64,000 nt of DNA from Alphaproteobacteria bacterium (GCA_020632795.1 JACKEV010000022.1:70903-134902), one strand, 5' to 3'. Counted from the stretch's first letter, positions 35,362 through 44,098 are shown. The notes: generated from the letters alone by a model not told the origin. A program made the numbers and translations.

Positions 35362-35842
35362 ACTGCCAGGCTCCGACGGTCACCACGTCCTTTGCACTCG
35401 CAGACCCTCCCGTGACCTTGGTGACCTCCCATACTCTGCCCCCGGTGCTGACCCGCCAGGTGCTGGACCCAGCCTTGCTGACGAGCCAATGTGGCCCTGG
35501 TCCTGGTGGGGATGGGCATGGCTTCCGAGTCGTCGTGGGGACGCGGACCCGGTCCTCGTAGGATGCCCCCACATAAGGACAACGGGCCAACTCGGGGTTG
35601 TGCTTCGCATGGATGTCCATATCGACTTGCACCTGGCTACAAGTTCGGCGCCTCGTTTCGAAGGTCCACCCTTGCTCGACATAGGCCTTGCCCGAGAGGT
35701 GGCTTCGGACAGCCCTTACAAGATCGTCGTCAGATGGAGTAGCGCTCACCCTCACAGGTGGAGTCGGCGCGGGCCTTGGTCTCTCGCTCTCACAGCCAAG
35801 GCAGAGGAGCAGCATCAGTGTTGAGCAGACACGAATGGACAT
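35333..35842 (-). CDS. Small lipoprotein of unknown function
   Basis: The 169-aa product has a convincing lipoprotein signal (MSIRVCSTLMLLLCLGC), a Pro-rich linker (ESERPRPAPTPPVRV), and a mature domain with Cys residues and a Trp-rich end (HWLVSKAGSSTWRVSTGGRVWEV). Base composition is clearly lower in GC than the flanking genes, as for the following gene, which suggests more recent acquisition. No family is recognised. Confidence 0.65.
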   Translation of the reverse strand: MSIRVCSTLMLLLCLGCESERPRPAPTPPVRVSATPSDDDLVRAVRSHLSGKAYVEQGWTFETRRRTCSQVQVDMDIHAKHNPELARCPYVGASYEDRVRVPTTTRKPCPSPPGPGPHWLVSKAGSSTWRVSTGGRVWEVTKVTGGSASAKDVVTVGAWQFTIRAHQEC

Positions 35843-35959
35843 CGGGTTTCCCCCCAGATGTTGATGATGTAGAAGAGCTGTACCTTATCGCCACCAGGTG
35901 TGCAACTGGCTCTCCTCGCACAACCACCACGCGCCAGGGATGACGCCCGGTAGAGTCGG

Positions 35960-36079
35960 GTGGTGGACCTGCCCAAGCGCCGGCTGGTCGTCCTCCCCCC
36001 CGACACCCGGCACGACTCCTGCGTCATCGTCATCAAGCCAACTCCGAGGAATGACGACGCGGCCGTGATCTGCATCTGA
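35960..36079 (+). CDS. Possible small ORF or gene remnant (39 codons)
   Basis: A short frame GTG...TGA encodes a basic peptide (DLPKRRLVVLPPDTRHD) with codon use more like the host than the surrounding GC-poor sequence. It has no clear ribosome site and may be the tail of a lost gene. The rest of 35843-36129 shows no supported gene. Confidence 0.2.
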   Translation: MVDLPKRRLVVLPPDTRHDSCVIVIKPTPRNDDAAVICI

Positions 36080-36129
36080 GGGACGCCGATCAGAACCGAA
36101 TGTCTCCAGGCAAAAAACCGGATTCTCCC

Positions 36130-37428
36130 TCAGAGCGGTGTTTCCAGTCCCTCCGAAGGAACCCGTCCATCGCTGGACGGCGGCTGCTCCCAGACCGAGT
36201 CGTCGTCGTCATGCACCAATTTGTTCTCAGGTACATCGGCGGAGTTCGCACCAGCATGGGCAGCGGGACAGAACAAGCCCAACAGCGCCATGCAGAGCAA
36301 CGGCGCGAGGTGCTTCAGAGGTGCCTTGAGTCGGCTCCACCACGAGCAGCCTGGAAGATCTTCCAAACGTCGGGTCGCCTCGCCCAGCATCGGGTCCACG
36401 TACTTACGATAGCGAGGCTGCTCCCCCATCAACCTCAGAACCTCTCTCATTTCCTCCTGCGCTGTCACCATCAATGTGTCGCTGTCCTTCATCCCCATCG
36501 CACGGAAGGCTGCCCCCAGACCTGCACAGACCAGAGCCAGATTGTATCGTGGAACAGGATCATCGGGTACCAACTGACTCGCTTCCGCGAAATCCAACTT
36601 CGCCTTCTCCAGGTCAAGTTGCCACATTGGCTTCCGCTCAGGAATCGTTGTCAACAACTCCAAAGCAGGAATGGCATCCAAACCACGCTCCTTGTAGTAT
36701 TCACCCAAGAAATTCAGGATCTTGGCGCGACTCTCCCGGTTCTCATGCCCGAAGTCCTCATCTGCGAGGCTCAACGCCAGCAAGGCAACGAAGGGAACAC
36801 AATCCTTCAGATGCCTCAACTCCGGATCATAGTGCCGTTTGAGCAGCTTTCTCAGGACAAGCAGTTGATCTTGTGTGGTCCCGATCTGCAGGACCTTCGG
36901 GACCAACTTCAACAGGAGGTTCCACGAACGCCTCCTGTCTCCGTCCTTTGACCAAGCCATTGCCTCATCAATGGCTTGGTGCAGACGTTCGGAGAACGCC
37001 TCAGCGTCGTCTTCTGCGAGTGCGAGACGTCGGATGTGGTACTGGATCTTGACATCACGGTGCTTGGCACGTCTCTTCAGCTCAAAGCTGCCCCATAGGG
37101 CGCTCAGCTCATCGATCTCCAACCCCCGACCTGCATACACCTTCCTGAGCTTCTCGAAGAAGGGCTCTGAAAAAGCTCCCTTGAGGTCCAGGCTATCGAC
37201 CAGCGCGGCAGCAAGCTCCGACGGCGAAGGACTGCCTGATGGCAGATGGGGGGTCGCCCCCATTCCAGCCGGCTCAAGTTGAAGGATTCGCTTGGCGTCA
37301 ACAGGAGTCCTCACGACATCAGCGAAGAACCGGTTGGCCTGCGAAAGAAAGGCCCTGTGCTCGCGCACAAGATCTTCGTTGCAGGAAATCATCTGTGGCC
37401 CTATGTACAGATGGCTCCTCCTATTCAA
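36130..37428 (-). CDS. Helical-repeat protein with C-terminal membrane segment, low GC
   Basis: The 432-aa product is mostly helical, with TPR/SEL-like spacing in the middle (MWQLDLEKAKLDFAEASQLV; RYNLALVCAGLGAAFRAM). A hydrophobic segment near residue 390 (APLLCMALLGLFCPAAHA) is followed by an acidic tail (HDDDDSVWEQ). Its GC content is visibly lower than the neighbours and its codon use is atypical, so it is probably horizontally acquired. No family is recognised. Possible starts are 37428 or the internal Met at 37392. Confidence 0.68.
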   Translation of the reverse strand: MNRRSHLYIGPQMISCNEDLVREHRAFLSQANRFFADVVRTPVDAKRILQLEPAGMGATPHLPSGSPSPSELAAALVDSLDLKGAFSEPFFEKLRKVYAGRGLEIDELSALWGSFELKRRAKHRDVKIQYHIRRLALAEDDAEAFSERLHQAIDEAMAWSKDGDRRRSWNLLLKLVPKVLQIGTTQDQLLVLRKLLKRHYDPELRHLKDCVPFVALLALSLADEDFGHENRESRAKILNFLGEYYKERGLDAIPALELLTTIPERKPMWQLDLEKAKLDFAEASQLVPDDPVPRYNLALVCAGLGAAFRAMGMKDSDTLMVTAQEEMREVLRLMGEQPRYRKYVDPMLGEATRRLEDLPGCSWWSRLKAPLKHLAPLLCMALLGLFCPAAHAGANSADVPENKLVHDDDDSVWEQPPSSDGRVPSEGLETPL

Positions 37429-37564
37429 GCCTCACAGGGTTGTCAACGCCTCTATGTGGAGCCGGGCCCTGCTCCTGGCCCGTATCTGCTTCAGGGTGCT
37501 CCAACGCACCCCCTTCGGTCCAGGCATGGCCCAGCCGACGAGCCCGTTATTGCGACAACCCAGA

Positions 37565-37858
37565 TGAGACTCATGCAGCTCCGATCTGCTGAGCCCCACA
37601 ATGGCGTGTTCGAGCGATGAGGTCGACGGCGATGATGGCCGGGTGCATGAAGCAGACAGGGATTCCCCATCATGTGGGGCTGCGGTGTTGCGAAGTGCAG
37701 TGTCTCCTGGTCCCGGGATGCGGGGGGGTGTGACAACACCTCGCTACCCACCACGGAGCCATCCTTCAACCCCTCGCTGTCACCCCCGGGGTGGGGGGCA
37801 TTTCGTTACCCGGCAAGCGCTGGTACGTCGCGCTGGCATCGGAGCTGCATGAGTCTCA
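37565..37858. repeat. Inverted-repeat-bounded 294-bp segment
   Basis: A 21-base sequence beginning TGAGACTCATGC and ending CTCCGAT at 37565-37585 occurs as its exact reverse complement at 37838-37858. The 252 bases between have no open frame of note. The structure could be a miniature inverted-repeat element, a footprint of a mobile element, or a long RNA stem. No flanking target duplication is obvious. Confidence 0.5.
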
Positions 37859-37887
37859 CCCAGATGGCGGGTTTGTTTTAACGAGCG

Positions 37888-37913
37888 GGGAGTGTTCCAC
37901 GTGGAACACTCCC
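37888..37913. other. Perfect palindromic parS site
   Basis: The core TGTTCCACGTGGAACA (37893-37908) is a complete palindrome, and symmetry extends through GGGAG/CTCCC to 26 bases. It is the best symmetric parS in the window and stands in the intergenic region between the GC-poor patch and the 38.0 kb coiled-coil gene. Confidence 0.92.
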
Positions 37914-38008
37914 GCGCTTGATACTTTTATTGTCGCATTTATTCGTCATACCCGGCCATCGAGCCCCCAAAGCCGGCACCGCGCACGAGGCCGGCAGCTT
38001 CGCTCAGG

Positions 38009-38545
38009 TCAGCGGACCAGCTGCAACGCCGAGGGCTGCCCCCTGAGGAGAGCCCCGCCGCCAGGCGCGCCCGCTGAACGGGCGCTGCTCCGGGCCAGCA
38101 GACCGCGCAGCCGGTCCAGCTCGCTCAGCAGCTCGTGGCGCTCTTCGAGCCAGATGCCGAACTCCACGTTCTGGTCCTTCGCGATGACCTGGAGGCGGGA
38201 GAGGTCGCCCTGCATGAGCGCGTAGATCCGCGACAGCATGTCCTGCTGCTCCTGGACGGCGGCCACCATGCTGTGGAGGTGCTCCGTCTGCACCACCTCC
38301 TTGTCCAGCAGCGCCTCCCTCCAGCGGGCCTCGTCGTTGCGGTGCTCGACGAGCCTCGCGAGGAAGACGGCCTCCATGTCCGCCGTCCGGAGCTTCTCCT
38401 TGCTGATCGCGACCTCGGCCGTCAGGGCGCGCTGATCCGCGAGGGCCACCAGCACCTGGGCCTGCTGACAGACCTGTTGCTGCCGCCGCGCGATGGCGAC
38501 GATGACGAGCGTAAGGACGAGCGCGGAAGAGAGGATGAAGAGCAT
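38009..38545 (-). CDS. Single-pass membrane-anchored coiled-coil protein
   Basis: The 178-aa product begins with a transmembrane helix (LFILSSALVLTLVIVAIA) and then RRQQQ. A long coiled-coil follows (residues about 30-150: AISKEKLRTADMEAVFLARL; HSMVAAVQEQQDMLSRIY), with a Gly/Ala/Ser-rich tail. Topology predicts a cytoplasmic coil. No family is recognised. It sits between two parS sites (37.9 and 38.7 kb). A role in organising the origin region is possible but only inferred from location. Confidence 0.7.
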   Translation of the reverse strand: MLFILSSALVLTLVIVAIARRQQQVCQQAQVLVALADQRALTAEVAISKEKLRTADMEAVFLARLVEHRNDEARWREALLDKEVVQTEHLHSMVAAVQEQQDMLSRIYALMQGDLSRLQVIAKDQNVEFGIWLEERHELLSELDRLRGLLARSSARSAGAPGGGALLRGQPSALQLVR

Positions 38546-38831
38546 GGTCTGAAGCCTGGGCGGTTGGAAGGTCTATCCAAAAAATACCGCAGGGTTGGGC
38601 TGTCATTGCTTTCACAGGAATGACATTTCTGCATATTGAAGGTTTTTTCATTATCGCTCGTTTTCGGAGATGCGCTCGACGCTGGCCGGGCGCGCTGGCG
38701 GGCTCCCCGGCCCCGCCACGCTGCGGGGATCTCGTTCCACGTAGAACAACATCCCCCGCAACCCTTCTTCCGCCCCTGGCATACCCTCTCCCCCTGGCCC
38801 ACACGCCGCTGTCCGATCACAGGGAGTCCCG
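38546..38831. promoter_or_regulatory. Divergent upstream region with a parS site
   Basis: The 286 bases between the coiled-coil gene (minus) and the Rieske-ThDP gene (plus) contain an AT-rich tract around 38570-38665 with an inverted repeat TGTCATT...AATGACA (about 38609-38633), and a parS-like site CGTTCCACGTAGAACA at 38733-38748. Promoters for both directions are probably here; no gene is seen. Confidence 0.6.
38733..38748. other. parS site upstream of the Rieske operon
   Basis: CGTTCCACGTAGAACA differs from the intact array sites only in the first base. It lies about 84 bases before the start of the Rieske-ThDP gene. Confidence 0.82.
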
Positions 38832-40790
38832 ATGTCTCAGAAGCTGGAGTGGTTCAAGGTCCTCAACCCCGATGAGCTGCCCGAGGGGCGGGTGGCGCCG
38901 GTGACCTGCGCGCACCGCACGGTCTGCGTGACCCGGTTCGAGGGGCAGTACGGCGCGCTGGACAACCGCTGCCCCCACCAGGGCGGGCCGATGGGGGAGG
39001 GCAGCATCGAGGGCGGCTTCCTGCGCTGCCCCTGGCACGGCTGGGACTACCACCCCCTCACCGGCAAGCCCCCCGGCGGCTACGACGACGGGCTGGAGAC
39101 CTTCCCGGTGGAGGTGCGGGAGGACGGCGTCTACGTCGGCTTCCCGGTCGAGGCGCCCCACACCCGCACCGTCAGCGACGTCATGGCCGAGACCATGACC
39201 CGCTGGGGGGTGCGCTGGGTGTTCGGCATGGTGGGCCACTCCAACCTGGGGCTGGCCGACGGGCTGCGCCGGGAGACCGAGGCCGGGCGCCTGCGCTACG
39301 TGGGCGTGCGCCACGAGGGCGCGGCCTCCTTCGCCTGCTCCGCTTATGGCAAGCTCACCGGGCGGCCGGCCGCCTGCCTGGCCATCGCCGGACCCGGGGC
39401 GACCAACCTGCTGACCGGCCTGTGGGACGCCAACGTCGACCACGCCCCGGTGCTCGCCCTGACCGGGCAGGTGCAGACCCAGGTGCTGGGGCGGGGCGCC
39501 TTCCAGGAGATCGACCTCGCCGGCGCTTTCGGCAAGGTCGCCCGCTTCACGGCGACTGTGTTGCATCACAGCGATCACGCCGAGCTGATGACCCTGGCCT
39601 GCAAGCACGCCGTGCTGGAGAGCGGCGTGGCCCACCTGATCTTCCCCGACGAGGTGCAGACCGTGCCCGCCGAGGGGGTCGAGCCCGGGGGCCCGCAGGG
39701 GCGCATCGTGCCGCTGGAGGTCCTGCCCACCGACGGCCAGCTCGACCCGGCCCTGAGCTTGCTGCGCGAAGCCCGCCGGCCCCTCATCATCGTCGGGCAC
39801 GGCGCCCGGGGCTGCATGGACCGGGTCACCGCCCTGGCCGAGCGCCTGCGCTGCCCGGTGGTGACCACCTTCAAGGCCAAGGGGCAGATCGCGGACGATC
39901 ACCCCCTGGGCTGCGGCGTGCTGGGCCGCAGCGGCACCCCCATCGCGAGCTGGTTCATGAACGAGTCGGATCTGCTGGTGGTCTTCGGGGCCAGCTTCGC
40001 CAAGCACACCGGCATCACCTCCAAGAAGCCGACCGTGCAGGTGGACCGCGACCCGCTGGCGCTGGGGCGCTTCCACCCGGTCGACGCGCCGGTCTACGGG
40101 GAGCTGCGGCTGACCATCGATCGCGTGCTGGAGCGCCTCGGGGACGCCGCGTCCATCGACCACACCGAAGAGGTCGCCGCGCGGTGGGCGATCTGGCGGG
40201 CCGAGAAGCGGCGCCGCCTGCAGGAGAGCCGAGGGCAGGGCATCCACAGCGCGGCCCTCTTCGAGGCGATGACCCGCCGGGTGCCCGCCGACGCCGTCAT
40301 CTGTGTGGACGTGGGCAACAACACCTACAGCTTCGGCCGCTACTTCGAGCCGCGCGGGCAGGCCGTGCTGATGTCCGGCTACCTGGGCAGCATCGGCTTC
40401 GCCCTGCCCGCCGCGATGGGTGCCTGGGCCGCCACCCAGGAGCCGGGCACCCCGTTCACCGGGCGCAAGGTGGTGTCGATCAGCGGCGACGGCGGCCTGG
40501 GTCAGTACCTCGCCGAGCTGACCACCCTGGTGCAGGGGGGCATGGACATCACCCACGTGGTGCTCAACAACGGCGAGCTGGGCAAGATCAGCAAGGAGCA
40601 GCGCTCCGGCAACTGGTCGGTGTGGCAGACCACGCTGCACAACCCCGGCTTCGCCCGCTTCGCCGAGGACTGCGGCGCCCTGGGCATCCGGGTCACCGAA
40701 GCCGCCGCGCTGGACGAGGCCCTGGCCCGCGCCCTGGCCCACCCGGGACCCGCGCTGGTGGAGGTGATGACGGACGCGGCCCTGGTGTAG
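38832..40790 (+). CDS. Rieske domain fused to a ThDP-dependent enzyme (pyruvate oxidase-like)
   Basis: The 652-aa protein joins two modules. Residues 1-105 form a Rieske [2Fe-2S] domain with CPHQGG near residue 47 and CPWHGWDY near 65. Residues 115-650 have the three-domain ThDP layout of acetolactate synthase/pyruvate oxidase: GHSNLGLADGL and HEGAASFACSAYGKLTGRP in the PYR domain, a central domain, and a PP domain with GDGGLGQYLAEL and NNGELGKIS (Mg-ThDP motif). Such enzymes decarboxylate 2-oxo acids; the Rieske centre could pass electrons to or from the hydroxyethyl-ThDP intermediate. The arrangement is unusual. It precedes, in operon, a second Rieske fusion (69-base gap). Confidence 0.85.
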   Translation: MSQKLEWFKVLNPDELPEGRVAPVTCAHRTVCVTRFEGQYGALDNRCPHQGGPMGEGSIEGGFLRCPWHGWDYHPLTGKPPGGYDDGLETFPVEVREDGVYVGFPVEAPHTRTVSDVMAETMTRWGVRWVFGMVGHSNLGLADGLRRETEAGRLRYVGVRHEGAASFACSAYGKLTGRPAACLAIAGPGATNLLTGLWDANVDHAPVLALTGQVQTQVLGRGAFQEIDLAGAFGKVARFTATVLHHSDHAELMTLACKHAVLESGVAHLIFPDEVQTVPAEGVEPGGPQGRIVPLEVLPTDGQLDPALSLLREARRPLIIVGHGARGCMDRVTALAERLRCPVVTTFKAKGQIADDHPLGCGVLGRSGTPIASWFMNESDLLVVFGASFAKHTGITSKKPTVQVDRDPLALGRFHPVDAPVYGELRLTIDRVLERLGDAASIDHTEEVAARWAIWRAEKRRRLQESRGQGIHSAALFEAMTRRVPADAVICVDVGNNTYSFGRYFEPRGQAVLMSGYLGSIGFALPAAMGAWAATQEPGTPFTGRKVVSISGDGGLGQYLAELTTLVQGGMDITHVVLNNGELGKISKEQRSGNWSVWQTTLHNPGFARFAEDCGALGIRVTEAAALDEALARALAHPGPALVEVMTDAALV

Positions 40791-40859
40791 CAGACTTTCC
40801 CTTTCAACGCCCGTTCCCGTACAATCATCGGGCTCAACCCGATCCACCGGAGCCCTGCC

Positions 40860-42503
40860 ATGCCGATTCGTTCCAGCAAGCGCCGCGTCGCCTCCTGGTC
40901 CAGCCTGCCCGACCGCGAGCCGATCCACGCCCTGGTGTCCAACGTCGACCTCGTCATCGTCCGGTACGACAACAACGTGAGCGTGCTCTACGGGCGCTGC
41001 CACCACCGGGGGGCCCTGCTGGCCGACGGCTTCATCGACGGCCACAACCTCATCTGCGGCGTCCACCACTGGGACTACCGCTACGACACCGGGGTCTCCG
41101 AGTACAACAACGACGAGCGGCTCCACAAGTTCCGCGTCTGGGTGTCGGGGGAGGACGACGGCGTCTATGTCGATGAGGACGAGATCGCCGCCTGGCACGA
41201 CCAGCACCCGCAGCCCTTCGATCGCGAGGCCTACCTGGGCCAGTACGCCGACACCCACCCCGAGCCGGCCGAGGATCAGAACGGCTACATCCAGCAGCTC
41301 GCCCGGGGCGGGATCGAGGGCATCGGCCACCACGGCGCGGTCTCGGCGATGGGGGTCTCCCGCAAGGAGCTGCCGTCCTGGGACCACATCCAGCTCCTCA
41401 CCGCCCAGCTCGCCCGCCTGCCCCTGATGGAGGACGTGCCGGTGGGCACCGAGCTGGTCATCGGACCCGCCGCCGCGAGGCCGCTGCGGCTGGAGATCCC
41501 GCTCATCGTCAGCGACATGAGCTTCGGGGCGCTGTCCCAGGAGGCCAAGACCGCCCTGGCCCGGGGCGCCGAGCTGGCCGGAACGGGGATATGTTCGGGC
41601 GAAGGTGGAATGTTGCCCGAAGAGCAGCAGTCGAACAGCCGCTATTTCTACGAGCTGGCCTCGGCGAAGTTCGGCTGGGCCATCGAGAACGTCACGAAGG
41701 TCCAGTCCTTCCACTTCAAGGGGGGCCAGGGCGCGAAGACGGGCACCGGCGGGCACCTGCCCGGGGACAAGGTGCGCGGGCGCATCGCCGAGGTGCGCAA
41801 GCTGCCCGAGGGGCAGGCCGCGATCAGCCCGCCGCGCTTCCCGGACCTGGAGACCCCCGCCGACTTCCGCCGGGTGGCGGACGAGGTGCGCGAGGTCTCC
41901 GGGGGCATCCCCATCGGCTTCAAGCTCTCCGCGCAGCACATCGAGGACGACATCGACTTCTGTCTGGAGGTGGGGGCGGACTACATCATCCTGGACGGCC
42001 GCGGCGGGGCCACCGGGGCGGCGCCGAACATCTTCAAGCAGAACATTTCGGTGCCCACGATGGTCGCGCTGGCCCGCGCGCGGCGCCACCTGGACGCCCG
42101 CAAGGCCGGCGACGTCACCCTGATCATCACCGGAGGGCTGCGCACGGAGAGCGACTTCGTGAAGGCGATGGCGATGGGGGCGGACGGCGTCGCGGTGGCG
42201 AACTCTGCGCTCCAGGCCATCGGCTGCCTGGGCATGCGCGCATGCCACACAAACAACTGCCCGGTGGGCATCGCGACCCAGAAGGATCACCTCCGTCAGC
42301 GCCTGATCGTGGGCGCTTCAGCGCAGCAGCTCAAGAATTACTTCGACGCCACCGTGCACCTGATGAAGGTGCTCGCCCGGGCGTGCGGTCACCACCACCT
42401 CAGCCAGCTCGCGCTGCGCGACCTGACCACCTGGGACCGGGACATCGCGCACCTGACGGGGGTCCCCTACGCGGGCGTGGGCGGGTTACACCCCACTGCA
42501 TGA
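40860..42503 (+). CDS. Rieske domain fused to glutamate synthase-type FMN domain
   Basis: The 547-aa protein has an N-terminal Rieske-like domain (CHHRGALL near residue 47 and CGVHHWDYRYDTG near 66). The C-terminal part is a GOGAT central/FMN domain of the archaeal GltB/GlxD type. Motifs are SDMSFGALSQEAKTALARGA, CSGEGGMLPEEQ, FKGGQGAKTGTGGHLPG, DGRGGATGAAPN and the [3Fe-4S] cysteines GCLGMRACHTNNCPVGIATQ (residues about 454-473). There is no glutaminase domain, so it probably accepts reduced nitrogen or electrons from another protein. Its start follows a spacer with a possible promoter (gtacaat near 40820). It overlaps the methyltransferase by four bases. Confidence 0.86.
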   Translation: MPIRSSKRRVASWSSLPDREPIHALVSNVDLVIVRYDNNVSVLYGRCHHRGALLADGFIDGHNLICGVHHWDYRYDTGVSEYNNDERLHKFRVWVSGEDDGVYVDEDEIAAWHDQHPQPFDREAYLGQYADTHPEPAEDQNGYIQQLARGGIEGIGHHGAVSAMGVSRKELPSWDHIQLLTAQLARLPLMEDVPVGTELVIGPAAARPLRLEIPLIVSDMSFGALSQEAKTALARGAELAGTGICSGEGGMLPEEQQSNSRYFYELASAKFGWAIENVTKVQSFHFKGGQGAKTGTGGHLPGDKVRGRIAEVRKLPEGQAAISPPRFPDLETPADFRRVADEVREVSGGIPIGFKLSAQHIEDDIDFCLEVGADYIILDGRGGATGAAPNIFKQNISVPTMVALARARRHLDARKAGDVTLIITGGLRTESDFVKAMAMGADGVAVANSALQAIGCLGMRACHTNNCPVGIATQKDHLRQRLIVGASAQQLKNYFDATVHLMKVLARACGHHHLSQLALRDLTTWDRDIAHLTGVPYAGVGGLHPTA

Positions 42504-43138
42504 CCGCTGACGATCAGGTCGCGCGTACGCGCGCGCTGTTTGACGACTGGGCCCGGCTGGGCAAGGGCGAGCGCATGGAGCGCAGCCACAGCCCGGCCGC
42601 GCGGCTGAGCTTCGCGCTCCTGGACCTCAAGCCCGGCCAGCGCTACCTCGACGTGGGCTGCGGCAGCGGGTACACCGTGCGCTGGGCGGCGGCGGTGGAC
42701 CCCTCGGTGGAGGCTGTCGGGCTCGACGTGTCGCCCGAGATGATCACCCTGGCCCGCCGCCTGGCGGTGGACGTGCCCAACGCCGCCTTCCACCTGGGCG
42801 TGTTCCCCGATGACGCCCCGGATGGCCCCTTCGACGCGATCTTCTCGATGGAGGTGTTCTACTACCTGCCCGACCTCGACGGGGCCCTGGCCGCGGTGCA
42901 CGGGCTGCTCCGCCCCGGGGGGCGCTTCGTGTGCGTCGTCGACTTCTATGCCGAGAACGTCGAGAGCGCGCCCTGGCCCGAGCAGCTCGACCTGCCGATG
43001 AACCGGCTGTCGATGGCGGGCTGGAAGGGGGCCTTCGAGGCGGCGGGCTTCGCCGCGATCCAGCAGGATCGCCTGGTCGTGGACGGCGGTCTCGCCGCCG
43101 GCAGCCTGATGACCACCGGCCGCCGCCGGGGGCTGTGA
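42500..43138 (+). CDS. SAM-dependent methyltransferase (class I)
   Basis: The 212-aa protein has motif I LDVGCGSGYTVRWAA (residues about 49-63), an acidic residue at GLDVSPEM, and a PFDAIFSMEVFYYLPDLDG motif-II/III region, the layout of small-molecule methyltransferases. It begins inside the stop of the Rieske-GOGAT gene (ATGA), so it is the third member of this operon. Substrate is unknown; a role in modifying an amino acid or nitrogen product of the two Rieske enzymes is only an inference. Confidence 0.83.
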   Translation: MTADDQVARTRALFDDWARLGKGERMERSHSPAARLSFALLDLKPGQRYLDVGCGSGYTVRWAAAVDPSVEAVGLDVSPEMITLARRLAVDVPNAAFHLGVFPDDAPDGPFDAIFSMEVFYYLPDLDGALAAVHGLLRPGGRFVCVVDFYAENVESAPWPEQLDLPMNRLSMAGWKGAFEAAGFAAIQQDRLVVDGGLAAGSLMTTGRRRGL

Positions 43139-43141
43139 GGG

Positions 43142-44098
43142 CTACGGCGTCCCGCGGGTGAGGCGGCGGAACACCGCCTCCAGGTCGCTGCGGTGCTGGC
43201 CCAGCTCCAGCAGCACGACCCCCAGCTCCACGGCCTTTCGGAAGATCGCGGCCCGCACGTCGGCGTTGGCCCGCAGCTCCAGGGACACCTCGCCCTCGCC
43301 GAGCTGGGCGTCGGTGAGCACCCGCAGGGACTCCACGCCCGGGAGGCCCCGGATGGCCTCGGCGATCTGGTCGGGGGTGAGGCGCACCTTGCCGGGGGCC
43401 ACGACGACGCGGACCACGTCCCCGGTGCTGACGGCGGTGACCTCGTCGGTGGGGCCGTCGGCCACCAGCTTGCCCTTGTTGATGATGAGGACCCGGTCGC
43501 AGGTGGCCTGGACCTCGCTGAGGATGTGGGTGGACAGGATGACGGTCTTGCGCTCGCCGATCTCCCGGATCAGGGCGCGGATGTCCATGATCTGGTTGGG
43601 GTCGAGACCGGAGGTGGGCTCGTCGAGGATCAGCAGGTCGGGGTCGTGCAGGATGGCCTGGGCGAGCCCGACGCGCTGACGGTAGCCCTTGGACAGCGTG
43701 CCGATGAGCTGGTGGACCCGGTCGCTGAGGCCGCAGCGCTCGACGGCGCGGGCGACGGCGCTGGCGCGCTCGGCCTCGCCCAGGCCGCGCACCCGGCCCA
43801 TGAAGTGCAGGTAGTCCGCCACCTGCATGTCCCGATAGACCGGCGCCGACTCGGGAAGGTACCCCAGGTGGCGGCGGGCGGCGACGGGGTCGACCAGCAC
43901 GTTGACCCCACGGATGCGGGCCCGGCCGGCGGTGGGGGCGATGAAGCCGGTGAGGATCTTCATGGTGGTGGTCTTGCCCGCGCCGTTGGGGCCCAGGAAG
44001 CCGACGATCTCGCCCTTGGAGATCGTGAAGTCCACGCCGGCGAGCGCCGCGTGGTCGCCGTAGCGCTTCTGAAGACCCTCGACTTCGACCATCGCCAT
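43142..44098 (-). CDS. ABC transporter ATP-binding protein, GldA-like, without adjacent permease
   Basis: The 318-aa ATPase has Walker A GFLGPNGAGKTTTMKIL, signature LSKGYRQRVGLAQAIL, Walker B LLILDEPTSGLDPNQ and H-loop STHILSEV. The C-terminal extension after residue 220 matches that of GldA-type (gliding/exporter) ATPases. The ATG at 44098 has AGGAGG ten bases upstream; a GTG at 44107 is too close to it. GldA-like proteins work with GldF/GldG or ABC-2 permeases, but the neighbours are a convergent methyltransferase and a divergent lipoprotein, so the partner must be elsewhere. Confidence 0.88.
   Translation of the reverse strand: MAMVEVEGLQKRYGDHAALAGVDFTISKGEIVGFLGPNGAGKTTTMKILTGFIAPTAGRARIRGVNVLVDPVAARRHLGYLPESAPVYRDMQVADYLHFMGRVRGLGEAERASAVARAVERCGLSDRVHQLIGTLSKGYRQRVGLAQAILHDPDLLILDEPTSGLDPNQIMDIRALIREIGERKTVILSTHILSEVQATCDRVLIINKGKLVADGPTDEVTAVSTGDVVRVVVAPGKVRLTPDQIAEAIRGLPGVESLRVLTDAQLGEGEVSLELRANADVRAAIFRKAVELGVVLLELGQHRSDLEAVFRRLTRGTP

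Larger units (their letters stand above)
37429..38008. other. Non-coding GC-poorer intergenic region
   Basis: I see no convincing gene in this 580-base stretch; the open frames are short and lack codon bias. It holds a 21-bp inverted repeat pair (37565-37585 and 37838-37858), a small hairpin (CCCCA/TGGGG near 37657), a perfect palindromic parS (37888-37913) and an AT-rich island with TGTCGCAT (37931-37938). Confidence 0.6.

Noticed and set aside
35815..36075. Minus-strand 86-codon frame
   Set aside because: No ribosome site, no domain, and it overlaps the start of the lipoprotein gene; codon use is unconvincing.
37246..37620. Plus-strand frames over the start of the 432-aa gene
   Set aside because: They are antisense to the helical-repeat gene and have no signal, motif or codon bias.
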